Assembly (NCBI GenBank): GCA_035653295.1
Contig: DASRCB010000035.1
Span: 1-8,099, forward strand
Origin: DASRCB01 sp035653295
Lineage (GTDB): Bacteria > Acidobacteriota > Terriglobia > Bryobacterales > Bryobacteraceae
DNA: 8,099 nt
Reading direction: 5' to 3'
A program made the translations under genes and the position numbers. The notes under the pieces are model-generated. The model was not told the DNA's origin and searched no databases. It saw only the letters and a list, made by a program, of their open reading frames with translations. This document shows, piece by piece, positions 1 to 5,725 of the stretch; the first letter of the stretch is position 1, and each line of letters begins with the position of its first letter.

Positions 1-540
1 CACTCGCGCCAGTTCCAGGACCACGGCCACGCCCGACGCGTCATCGTCCGCGCCCGGGGCATCGGAGATGAAATCTCTAACATCCGTGGCGCGCGAATCG
101 AGGTGAGCGAGAATCACGTACGTCCGGGTGGACGAACTCGATCCCTTAAGCGTGGCGATAACGTTGGTGATCGACGTCGGAACCGGAATGTTCGGGGACA
201 CTGGCTGTGTGAACGTCTGCTCCTGAACGGTCATGTTGCCCCCCGAGGCGGCGGCGTACGACTGCATCTGGCTGTAAACCCAGGCGGTAGCGGCGCCAAT
301 CCCTCGCAGCGGGTCCGTCTGGCTCGACGAGGTGTGCCTCGTACCAAAGCTGACCAGTTTTTGTACCGTTGCCTGGAGCTGAGTCGGATCGATCTCGGCT
401 AATATTTGTTTCAATTCGGTGTCGGGTTGCTGCTGCTGGAATCTCGAGCTTTGCGGCGTACCGATATGCCTGTTCTGCTCGCCCGCCGCGATGAGCGACG
501 TCGCCAGGCAGATCGCAACCGGCAGTATGGACCTTTTCAT
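1..540 (-). CDS. Secreted M28-family zinc aminopeptidase, N-terminal part (runs off the window)
   Basis: This frame is open from an ATG at 540 down to base 1 and gives 180 residues; the C-terminus lies outside the window. It should be a secreted metallo-aminopeptidase that removes N-terminal residues from peptides outside the cytoplasm. Residues 1-20 look like a signal peptide (MKR, then a hydrophobic stretch ending in IAAG) without a lipobox cysteine. Residues 141-175 carry the M28 zinc signature: a beta strand, then H146-L-D148-S, then APGADDDASG at 161-170. H146 and the bridging aspartate D166 are 20 residues apart, the same spacing I recall for the Aeromonas/Vibrio aminopeptidase, and D148 matches the catalytic aspartate of its HLDS motif. 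The remaining zinc ligands and the general-base Glu would lie beyond the window edge. The ATG has a purine-rich AGGGGGAG just upstream (543-550) and a good promoter. The family call is firm; the substrate is unknown. Confidence 0.9.
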   Translation of the reverse strand, partial: MKRSILPVAICLATSLIAAGEQNRHIGTPQSSRFQQQQPDTELKQILAEIDPTQLQATVQKLVSFGTRHTSSSQTDPLRGIGAATAWVYSQMQSYAAASGGNMTVQEQTFTQPVSPNIPVPTSITNVIATLKGSSSSTRTYVILAHLDSRATDVRDFISDAPGADDDASGVAVVLELARV

Positions 541-572
541 TTCTCCCCCTGTTTTTGAATCGAGCGGGCTTA

Positions 573-601
573 ATGATACCGCCGTGTTCAGAGCGCCGCA
601 A
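573..601 (-). promoter_or_regulatory. Sigma-70-type promoter of the M28 peptidase gene
   Basis: On the minus strand a TTGCGG box (601-596) and a TATCAT box (578-573) are separated by exactly 17 nt. The -10 box ends 32 nt before the ATG at 540, leaving room for the Shine-Dalgarno at 543-550. Both boxes differ from the consensus at one or two positions. No other candidate in 541-660 fits the minus-strand gene as well. Confidence 0.5.
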
Positions 602-621
602 CCTTTGTGGGGGGCAGGCCC

Positions 622-645
622 TCGGGAGTTTGGACATTCTCCCGA
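622..645. repeat. Inverted repeat TCGGGAG/CTCCCGA upstream of the M28 promoter
   Basis: TCGGGAG (622-628) and its perfect complement CTCCCGA (639-645) flank a 10-nt spacer. The repeat begins about 20 bp upstream of the -35 box of the M28 peptidase promoter. That place and size would suit an activator-binding site or a small stem-loop. The symmetry is seen directly; the function is a guess. Confidence 0.4.
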
Positions 646-658
646 AATGCCGATTATA

Positions 659-679
659 GTGCAAGCCGTTGGCTTGCAC
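659..679. repeat. Perfect 9-bp stem-loop, GTGCAAGCC/GGCTTGCAC
   Basis: GTGCAAGCC at 659-667 pairs perfectly with GGCTTGCAC at 671-679 around a GTT loop. The stem has no mismatch and is followed only 3 nt later by a second nested stem-loop. No run of T follows on either strand, so it is not a standard intrinsic terminator. It could be a REP-like palindromic element or a structure in the 5' leader of the gene at 822. Confidence 0.6.
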
Positions 680-682
680 GCT

Positions 683-719
683 GGCGCCGCGGCCGGAGGC
701 TACGGCCAGTCACGGCGCC
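683..719. repeat. Nested GC-rich stem-loop, GGCGCCG/CGGCGCC with inner GGCCG/CGGCC
   Basis: The outer arms GGCGCCG (683-689) and CGGCGCC (713-719) are perfect complements. Inside them GGCCG (691-695) and CGGCC (703-707) pair around a 7-nt loop, with an asymmetric bulge of 1 nt on one side and 5 nt on the other. Together with the stem-loop at 659-679 this makes a two-hairpin unit of about 60 bp, an arrangement often seen in REP-type palindromes. I cannot tell from one window whether it recurs in the genome. Confidence 0.5.
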
Positions 720-805
720 CGCGATTTTGATATTTCCTTAAATCAGCAATGACTTACGAGGTCTTTGCGACCTGCGGCGAACGCCCCCTGTACTAAGATG
801 CGGCC

Positions 806-811
806 AGGAGG
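806..811 (+). promoter_or_regulatory. Shine-Dalgarno AGGAGG fixing the start at 822
   Basis: A perfect AGGAGG sits 10 nt before the ATG at 822. It lies downstream of two other in-frame candidates (TTG at 765 and ATG at 798), so it favours the 822 start. Confidence 0.7.
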
Positions 812-821
812 GAAGTCTCCC

Positions 822-1307
822 ATGTCTTCCGAACGTCGTATCCGTTCCTCGCGCGAGAATGGCGCCAGGTCCCACGGGCCCAAAACCCCCAAGGGCAAAC
901 TGCGCTCCTGCCGCAACGCCGTAATACACGGTCTGCTGAGCGAAATCATCGTCCTCCCGACCGAGCCGGCCGAGCGCTTCCTCCAGCTCTCCACCGAACT
1001 GGATGACGAGTTCCGCCCCTCCACGCCTTTTCAGCGCCTTCAGGTCGAATCCATCGCCGCCTGCGCCTGGCGCATCCGCCGCGTCTGGGCCCTCGAGAAG
1101 ACTGCCTACAAATACGAGGCAGGCCTCATGGGCCCCTGCCATCTCCCGCCGGACGAGAAGACCTACCGCTCCTTCCGCGCCATGGCCGACTTCACGAGAG
1201 CCCTCGAGCTCCTAAGCCGCTACGAATCCCGCTACGAGCGCCAGATGGCAAGGGCGTACAAAACCCTCATGGACTACGACCCGGAAAGGCTGCCAAAACG
1301 AACCTAA
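822..1307 (+). CDS. Orphan 161-residue protein with N-terminal NGARSHGPKTPxGK motif
   Basis: The function is unknown. The N-terminus (residues 1-38) is very basic and carries N13-GARSHGPKTP-K-G25-K followed by N32-AVIHGL. I recognise this signature from hypothetical proteins that, as I recall, occur in several copies in acidobacterial genomes. The middle has an amphipathic alpha-helical pattern with W83 in AACAWRIRRVWALE. The C-terminus holds a helix of the form L-SRYESRYERQMARAYKTL (residues 131-149), rich in Arg and Tyr. The basic N-terminus could bind nucleic acid, but that is inference. There is no signal peptide or membrane segment. The ATG at 822 is chosen for its AGGAGG. The gene stands alone: stem-loops lie upstream (659-719) and heptamer repeats downstream (1401-1489), and it converges on the diguanylate cyclase gene. 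It is certainly coding in my view, because the family signature is read in this frame only. Confidence 0.8.
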   Translation: MSSERRIRSSRENGARSHGPKTPKGKLRSCRNAVIHGLLSEIIVLPTEPAERFLQLSTELDDEFRPSTPFQRLQVESIAACAWRIRRVWALEKTAYKYEAGLMGPCHLPPDEKTYRSFRAMADFTRALELLSRYESRYERQMARAYKTLMDYDPERLPKRT

Positions 1308-1400
1308 TCCCACAAACGAACACGACCCGAACGACCCGCAAACCATTGACAGCACACCCGAAATCCCACCCAACGACGGCGGCGCGGTACAGCACACAGC
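1308..1400. other. Low-complexity A/C-rich spacer after the orphan gene
   Basis: There is no gene here. The plus strand is almost purely A and C with scattered G. It has small internal duplications: CGACCCG at 1323-1329 and 1332-1338, AATCCCAC at 1306-1313 and 1362-1369, and ACAGCACAC at 1349-1357 and 1389-1397. It leads directly into the heptamer repeats, so the two together form a non-coding spacer of nearly 200 bp between two convergent genes. Confidence 0.5.
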
Positions 1401-1489
1401 GGACCCCGGACCCCGGTTTCCGGACCCCGTTCTTTCGGACCACGGACCACGGGCCCCGGACCACGGGCCCCGGACCACGGGTTTTCGGA
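1401..1489. repeat. Degenerate tandem heptamer repeats (GGACCMC / GGGCCCC)
   Basis: Read in sevens, the plus strand is GGACCCC twice (1401-1414), GGTTTCC, GGACCCC, GTTCTTT, one extra C, GGACCAC twice (1437-1450), then GGGCCCC and GGACCAC alternating up to 1478, and GGGTTTT. The best-preserved part is the 14-mer GGACCACGGGCCCC, present twice in a row (1444-1471) and followed by a partial third copy. GGGCCC at 1451-1456 and 1465-1470 can pair with each other across 8 nt. The array lies between the 3' ends of two convergent genes. It resembles the short tandemly repeated heptamers known from cyanobacteria in form only. Confidence 0.75.
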
Positions 1490-1505
1490 CGCTGCGCCCC
1501 GGCTC

Positions 1506-2468
1506 TCAGGCTCCCGACCGAAGCAGCACAACTTCGTCGCTGCCCGCTGCGGCCTCGCCCAGCGCCACGTACTCCGCCCGGTTGCGGCCGAGCGCCTTGG
1601 CGCGATACAGAGCGGCATCGGCCTGGCGAATGATCACTTCCGGCGTCATGCTCGCGCCCGCCGGCACGCTGGTGCCCCCGAAGCTGGCGGTCAGGCGAAG
1701 CTGCTGCTCATGAGCCGTCATCGGCTTGCTGGCCAGATTCCGGCACATGCGCGTGGCCTGCGTCAGTGTGGTTCGCTCGTCGCAGCCCGGCAGAATGACC
1801 AGGAATTCTTCCCCGCCGTAGCGGCCAATCGCGTCGTACTCCCGCATGTCGGCCTGCATCCGCCGCCCGGCCTCCGCCAGTACCGCATCGCCGACAACGT
1901 GCCCGTAAGTATCGTTGACGTGCTTGAACTCGTCCAGATCCACCACCAGCACGCCCAGCGGACACCTTTCCCGCTGCGAGCGCGCCAGCTCGCGCTGCAG
2001 AATCTCGAGAATCGAAGATCGGTTCCACAGCCGGGTCAACGAGTCGCGCGTGGCCTGCTCCCGCAGCTCCTCCCGGGCTCGGAGCAGCTCCGATTGCAGC
2101 TCGATGATCCGTGTTCCGGCTCGCAGCCGAACTTTCAACTCATGCTCGTCAAAGGGCTTGGTGACATAATCGTCCGCGCCTGCTTCCATTCCCTCGATCA
2201 GGTCCTCGCGCTGGCTGCGCGACGTGAGCAGCAGGATGTAGGTGTATGGCTCGCGGCCGCTTTGCCGCATGCGCAGGCACACCTCGGGCCCCGTCAGGCC
2301 GGGCATCATCCAGTCCAGGATAGCGATACTGGGGGCGTTCTCCCCCTGCAGCAGCTCCCACGCGCGGTCGCCGTCGGAAGCGCCGACCACCTCGTAGCCC
2401 CAACGGCGCAGAGTTGCCTCCAGCAGGTGGCGCGATACGACGCTGTCGTCAGCAATCAGGATCTTCAC
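1506..2468 (-). CDS. Response regulator with GGDEF output domain (PleD-like diguanylate cyclase)
   Basis: This protein should make the second messenger c-di-GMP from two GTP under control of a phosphorelay. It has 320 residues. The receiver domain (about 1-120) has the acidic pair D7/D8, phosphoacceptor D52 in AILDWMMPG, T82 and K104 in TKPF. A short coiled-coil linker (about 120-140) leads into the GGDEF domain (about 141-302), which has DSLTRLWNR (142-150), the metal aspartate D177 in VVDLDEF, NDTYGH (185-190) and the active-site GGEEF (218-222). An RxxD motif (R209-D212) ends five residues before GGEEF, the canonical position of the inhibitory I-site, so product feedback is expected. The start is a GTG at 2468, with GGCGGA 8 nt upstream; the first residues, KILIADDS, begin the receiver fold directly. 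No cognate kinase is adjacent. The last 18 residues or so are variable. Soluble and cytoplasmic. Confidence 0.96.
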   Translation of the reverse strand: MKILIADDSVVSRHLLEATLRRWGYEVVGASDGDRAWELLQGENAPSIAILDWMMPGLTGPEVCLRMRQSGREPYTYILLLTSRSQREDLIEGMEAGADDYVTKPFDEHELKVRLRAGTRIIELQSELLRAREELREQATRDSLTRLWNRSSILEILQRELARSQRERCPLGVLVVDLDEFKHVNDTYGHVVGDAVLAEAGRRMQADMREYDAIGRYGGEEFLVILPGCDERTTLTQATRMCRNLASKPMTAHEQQLRLTASFGGTSVPAGASMTPEVIIRQADAALYRAKALGRNRAEYVALGEAAAGSDEVVLLRSGA

Positions 2469-2498
2469 AACGGGCTTCCGCCTTTGCGGACCGGTCTC

Positions 2499-2507
2499 AC
2501 TATATCA
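2499..2507 (-). promoter_or_regulatory. Candidate extended -10 promoter of the diguanylate cyclase gene
   Basis: The minus strand reads TGATATAGT, which is an extended -10 (TGn followed by TATAGT) about 30 nt before the GTG start. No well-spaced -35 box is visible. An exact TATAAT also lies on the minus strand at 2578-2573, about 105 nt upstream of the start, likewise without a convincing -35. Either or both could serve this gene. Confidence 0.3.
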
Positions 2508-2605
2508 CCGCCATCCTTCCCAATCCGCGCAGGTCTGCTGTTTAAAGACCATATCGGCAGAACTTCCGATCGATTATAGGTGCATCGGCTATCCTCTTGC
2601 TAAGT

Positions 2606-3292
2606 ATGAGCATAGCGGTCATCACCCATACCCCCTTCGAGCATGCCGGCCGGATCGCCGATGCCGTGCGGCGCGCTGGATTTGAACTCCAGTACAGCGA
2701 CGCTGCCGCCGCATCCGCCCATCCCGACCCGCTCCGGCATGAAGCCATCGTCCTCATGGGCGGACCCATGTCCGCCAACGACCGCCTCCCCTGGATCGAG
2801 CCCGAACTGGCCCTCATCCGGCGCGCCGCCGAGGGCCGCCGCCCCGTACTTGGCGTGTGTCTCGGTGCGCAATTGGTCGCGAAGGCGCTGGGCGGACGCG
2901 TATACCCCAATGCATCAAAGGAGATCGGCTGGTTCCCGATCCACTGGACCGAAACGGCCGCCTCCGACCCGCTTTTCCACGAACTGCCCGACCCCCTCAC
3001 TACGTTCCACTGGCACGGCGAGACCTTCGATCTGCCTCCTGGCGCCGAGTGGCTGGCTTATTCCGATCTTTGTCGTAATCAGGCCTTCCGGTACGGCTCC
3101 AATATCTACGGCCTCCAGTTCCATATCGAGGTCACGCCCGATATGATCGCCGACTGGTGCGGTCAGCAGGTCAACTGCGCCGACCTGCGGCAATTGACCA
3201 GCCCGCCGGACCCAAATGCCTGGGCCTTACAGCAGGAACAGCTTGCCGCCATCGTTTTCGATCGCTGGACCGCTTCTCTCAGTCGAGAATAG
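2606..3292 (+). CDS. Class I glutamine amidotransferase domain protein
   Basis: This is a stand-alone glutaminase-type (GATase1) protein of 228 residues, of the group often annotated as GMP-synthase-like amidotransferase. In this family the cysteine releases ammonia from glutamine or cleaves a gamma-glutamyl amide; the acceptor is unknown here. All the catalytic parts are visible: the oxyanion strand VLMGGPM (49-55), the nucleophile C85 in GVCLGAQLVAKALGG, H173 and E175 in GLQFHIEVTP, and the FHWHGETFDLPPGA segment (134-147) typical of the COG0518 group. No ATP-pyrophosphatase (synthetase) domain follows, so it is not GuaA. I chose ATG 2606; a TTG at 2597 is in frame but adds only three residues. 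No Shine-Dalgarno is apparent before either, so it may be weakly translated or leaderless. It is the first gene of a three-gene operon. Confidence 0.92.
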   Translation: MSIAVITHTPFEHAGRIADAVRRAGFELQYSDAAAASAHPDPLRHEAIVLMGGPMSANDRLPWIEPELALIRRAAEGRRPVLGVCLGAQLVAKALGGRVYPNASKEIGWFPIHWTETAASDPLFHELPDPLTTFHWHGETFDLPPGAEWLAYSDLCRNQAFRYGSNIYGLQFHIEVTPDMIADWCGQQVNCADLRQLTSPPDPNAWALQQEQLAAIVFDRWTASLSRE

Positions 3293-3297
3293 AAACA

Positions 3298-4065
3298 GTG
3301 CCCTTCGACAAAGAGTTATCCGTGGCGCGCGACGCGGTCGCCGCAGCGGCTGACATCGCACTTCGCATGCAGCCCGGTATCGTCGCCGAAGCGAAAGAAG
3401 ATCTCTCCCCCGTCACCATGGCCGACCGCGAATGCGAGCGCGCCGTCACCGCCATCCTGCGCAGCGAGTTCCCCGAAGATGGCGTGCTCGGCGAAGAGGG
3501 CGCGGCCGTGGAATCGCGCTCCGGCCGGCGCTGGATCATCGACCCCATCGACGGCACCCGCGATTTCGTCCGCGGCAACTGGCTCTGGGCCAACCTGCTC
3601 GCGCTGGAGGACAACGGCGAAGTCGTCGTCGGCGTGGTCAACCTGCCGGTCCTTAAGACGACCTGCTGGGCCAGTCGTGGCGGCGGCGCCTTCCGCGACG
3701 GCCGCCCTATGCGCTTGTCCGACAAACAGAGCGTCGGCGATGCGGTCGTTTGCCTGAACGCCTGGGATAAGCTCGCGAAAAGACCCTTCCGCGATGGCCT
3801 GATCGACTGGCTTGCGCGTTTCTGGGCCGTCCGCGGCCTCGGCGGCGCCGCGGACGCCATGATGCTCTGCGACGGCCAGGCGGAGGTCTGGATCGAGCCC
3901 GACGCCAAACCCTGGGACTTCGCGCCTCTGAAGATCATCGCCCTCGAGGCCGGCGCCTGTTACTTTACCCTCGATGGCGGCGACAGCATTTACGCCGGCA
4001 GCGGCGTTATTACCACGCCCGCGCTGCGCGCCGAAGCCGAAGCCTTCCTGGTGCGCCAATCATGA
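3298..4065 (+). CDS. Inositol monophosphatase family phosphatase (HisN/IMPase-like)
   Basis: This is a Mg-dependent, Li-sensitive-type phosphatase fold of 255 residues, close to the usual length of the family. It has SPVTMADRECER (37-48), the metal ligand in GVLGEEG (62-68, E66), the central IDPIDGTRDF (81-90, with D82 and D85), and the C-terminal metal motif PWDFAPLK (205-212, D207). The overall pattern resembles histidinol-phosphatase-type IMPases (HisN) as much as true inositol phosphatases; substrate choice cannot be read from the sequence. The start is taken as GTG 3298, 5 nt after the amidotransferase stop. A GTG at 3322 is an alternative, and the frame stays open far upstream inside the previous gene, where it does not look like this family. 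Its stop overlaps the next start as ATGA, which implies translational coupling. Cytoplasmic. Confidence 0.92.
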   Translation: MPFDKELSVARDAVAAAADIALRMQPGIVAEAKEDLSPVTMADRECERAVTAILRSEFPEDGVLGEEGAAVESRSGRRWIIDPIDGTRDFVRGNWLWANLLALEDNGEVVVGVVNLPVLKTTCWASRGGGAFRDGRPMRLSDKQSVGDAVVCLNAWDKLAKRPFRDGLIDWLARFWAVRGLGGAADAMMLCDGQAEVWIEPDAKPWDFAPLKIIALEAGACYFTLDGGDSIYAGSGVITTPALRAEAEAFLVRQS

Positions 4066-5252
4066 CCGGAGTCACAGCGGATGCGATCCTCCCTGCCGTC
4101 GAGCAGGCCCTCGCCGAAACGCCTTTCATCGATATCCATACCCACCTCTTCGCTCCGTCGTTCGGGCGAATTGGATTGTGGGGCATCGACGAGCTGCTTA
4201 CCTATCATTACCTCGAAGCGGAGTTGTTCCGCTCCTCGCCGATTACCCCGGACGAGTACTTCGCCATGGACAAGCGCGCGCAGGCGGACGTGATCTGGCG
4301 GGCTCTGTTTGTCGAGAACACGCCGGTATCCGAGTCCGCGCGCGGCGTGATCGCGGTGCTAAGCGCATTCGGCCTTTCAACCGGTGAAGACGGGCTGGAC
4401 GAAGCGCGCGAGTTCTTCCGCGAGCAGAATCTGAATGACCACATCTCGCGCGTGTTTCGCCTCGCCGGCATCAGCGAAGCGGTGATGACTAACGATCCGG
4501 CCGATCCCGTTGAAGGCCTGCTTTGGGAGACCGGCGTCAAGCCGGATGCGCGCTTCCATCCCGTGCTGCGGCTGGACCGAATTCTCGGCGAGAACCCGCC
4601 CGTCGGCGACACACGGAAGCGCCTCGCCGCCATCTCCGCGAGCATGCGCCCAGTGTACATGGCCATCTCGCTGGCGGACACGTTTACTTACCCCTCCGAA
4701 GACCCGTTGACGCCGTTGTTCCGCGATGCGGTCCTGCCCTGCTGCCGCGAGTTCGACATCCCGCTCTCTCTGATGATCGGAGTGCGCCGGCAGGTCAATC
4801 CGGCGATCCGGCTGGCGGGCGATGCCGTGGGCCGCGCTGACCTCCGCGCGGTCGAAACCCTATGTCGCGAGTTCCCCGACAACCGCTTTCTGGTAAGCGT
4901 CCTCAGCCGTGAGAATCAGCACGAGCTCTGCGTCTACGCCCGCAAGTTCCGCAACCTGATGCCCTTCGGCTGCTGGTGGTTCCTCAACAACCCGTCGATT
5001 GTTGAAGAGATCACACGCGAGCGGCTGGAGATGCTGGGCGCCAGCTTCATTCCACAGCACTCCGACGCGCGCATCCTCGAACAGGTGATTTACAAGTGGC
5101 GTAATACGCGCCGCACGCTGGCGCCCATCCTGGCCAACACCTACAGGCTTCTGGCGGAGGACGGACGGCCAGTTACTAAAGGAGATATCCGCCGCGACGT
5201 GGAGCGGCTGTTCCGCGGCAACTTCGAAAGCTGGACTAACATCGTTCGGTAA
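4062..5252 (+). CDS. Uronate-isomerase-like amidohydrolase-superfamily enzyme
   Basis: This is a metal-dependent TIM-barrel protein of 396 residues that resembles glucuronate/uronate isomerase (UxaC, COG1904) but is shorter than the roughly 470 residues usual there. The metal-binding HxH lies in DIHTHL (H26, H28), followed by GIDELLTYHYL (41-51), which matches the region of UxaC after its own HxH. Near the C-terminus FGCWWFLNNPS (302-312) corresponds to the AWWF segment of UxaC, and QHSDAR (332-337, D335) to its conserved DSR aspartate. The final helices are also UxaC-like. A role in interconverting a uronate or related sugar acid fits the family, but many shorter homologues are unproven, so a hydrolase or lyase role is possible. 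It starts at ATG 4062 inside the stop of the phosphatase gene, without its own clear ribosome-binding site. Its 3' end overlaps the convergent acetyltransferase gene by 17 nt. Confidence 0.82.
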   Translation: MTGVTADAILPAVEQALAETPFIDIHTHLFAPSFGRIGLWGIDELLTYHYLEAELFRSSPITPDEYFAMDKRAQADVIWRALFVENTPVSESARGVIAVLSAFGLSTGEDGLDEAREFFREQNLNDHISRVFRLAGISEAVMTNDPADPVEGLLWETGVKPDARFHPVLRLDRILGENPPVGDTRKRLAAISASMRPVYMAISLADTFTYPSEDPLTPLFRDAVLPCCREFDIPLSLMIGVRRQVNPAIRLAGDAVGRADLRAVETLCREFPDNRFLVSVLSRENQHELCVYARKFRNLMPFGCWWFLNNPSIVEEITRERLEMLGASFIPQHSDARILEQVIYKWRNTRRTLAPILANTYRLLAEDGRPVTKGDIRRDVERLFRGNFESWTNIVR

Positions 5253-5721
5253 GGTCGAGTCGCATTTCGTTGGTGGGCTTGAAACCCATGGCCTGATATA
5301 CCAGCCGGCCTTCGTCGCTGGCGTGCAGCGAAACGGAAGGAAAGCCTTCGGTGCGCAGCCACTCGACCATGGTTTGCATGAGCCGCCGGGCGATGCCGCG
5401 GCGGCGAAACTCGGGCTCCGTGTACATGTTCAGGATCCACGCCCGGCGCGGCTGAGAAGAGCCTGGGTATCCTGGCCAGTGAGAGATGACGATGCCGCCG
5501 CCGGCCACCACCCGGCCGTCTTCCGTCTCGGCCACCCAGGCGCGATATCCGCCGCTGGCCATCGCCTTGCGGAAATAGGTCTCGGAGACCGGGACTAAGT
5601 CGCGGAACTGTTCGGGACTGTACACGCCCATGTCGGAGAACATCAGCTCGCGGTGGCGGATGATAGTTGGAATATCGTCGAGGGTGGTCTCGCGGATGCG
5701 AATGGCGTCGGACTCGGGCAA
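5236..5721 (-). CDS. GNAT-family N-acetyltransferase
   Basis: This is a 161-residue single-domain acetyltransferase that would move an acetyl group from acetyl-CoA to an amine; the acceptor is unknown. Strand beta4 is RAWILNMYTEPEFRR (93-107), and the CoA pyrophosphate loop is RRRGIARRLM (106-115). The C-terminal SLHASDEGRLVYQAMGFKPTNEMRLDL (131-157) is the usual motif B region, with the Tyr near the sulphur end of CoA. The only start that keeps the N-terminal strand IRIRETTLDDIPTI is a TTG at 5721, just 4 nt beyond the stop of the VWFA gene. No Shine-Dalgarno stands before it, so translation probably depends on ribosomes finishing the upstream gene. The next ATG would remove 26 residues, including beta1. 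The 3' end overlaps the opposite-strand uronate-isomerase-like gene. Confidence 0.9.
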   Translation of the reverse strand: MPESDAIRIRETTLDDIPTIIRHRELMFSDMGVYSPEQFRDLVPVSETYFRKAMASGGYRAWVAETEDGRVVAGGGIVISHWPGYPGSSQPRRAWILNMYTEPEFRRRGIARRLMQTMVEWLRTEGFPSVSLHASDEGRLVYQAMGFKPTNEMRLDLTERC

Positions 5722-5725
5722 GTAA

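Noticed and set aside
146..679. Minus-strand open frame of 177 codons overlapping the M28 gene
   Set aside because: It is a shifted frame of the peptidase gene with no family motif, and it runs over the promoter and the stem-loop at 659-679. The true frame has a signal peptide, a ribosome-binding site and the M28 zinc motif.
765..821. Upstream starts (TTG 765, ATG 798) for the orphan gene
   Set aside because: The perfect AGGAGG at 806-811 lies downstream of both and fits the ATG at 822, where the family-like MSSERRIRSSR sequence begins.
1212..1478. Minus-strand frames rich in Gly-Pro-Trp-Ser through the heptamer array
   Set aside because: The repetitive peptide is a direct translation of the tandem repeats and appears in more than one frame, so it is not evidence of a gene.
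1437..1486. Intrinsic terminator within the GGGCCC repeats
   Set aside because: A 6-bp GGGCCC stem with an 8-nt loop can form, but only four Ts follow on one strand and not directly after the stem, so it does not fit a standard terminator.
1401..1489. Possible CRISPR array
   Set aside because: Units are 7 or 14 bp in direct tandem without spacers of unique sequence, and there are no cas genes.
1710..2579. Plus-strand open frame of 289 codons
   Set aside because: It lies opposite the response regulator/diguanylate cyclase gene, which has every expected motif. The antisense product is low in recognisable structure and arises from GC-rich codon use.
3157..3297. N-terminal extension of the IMPase-like gene into the amidotransferase gene
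   Set aside because: The extension would overlap the amidotransferase coding region by over 130 nt, and its residues do not resemble the family. The GTG at 3298 gives a normal-length protein.
3316..4059. Minus-strand open frame of 247 codons
   Set aside because: It is antisense to the IMPase-like gene, whose metal motifs are all intact, and it shows no family features.
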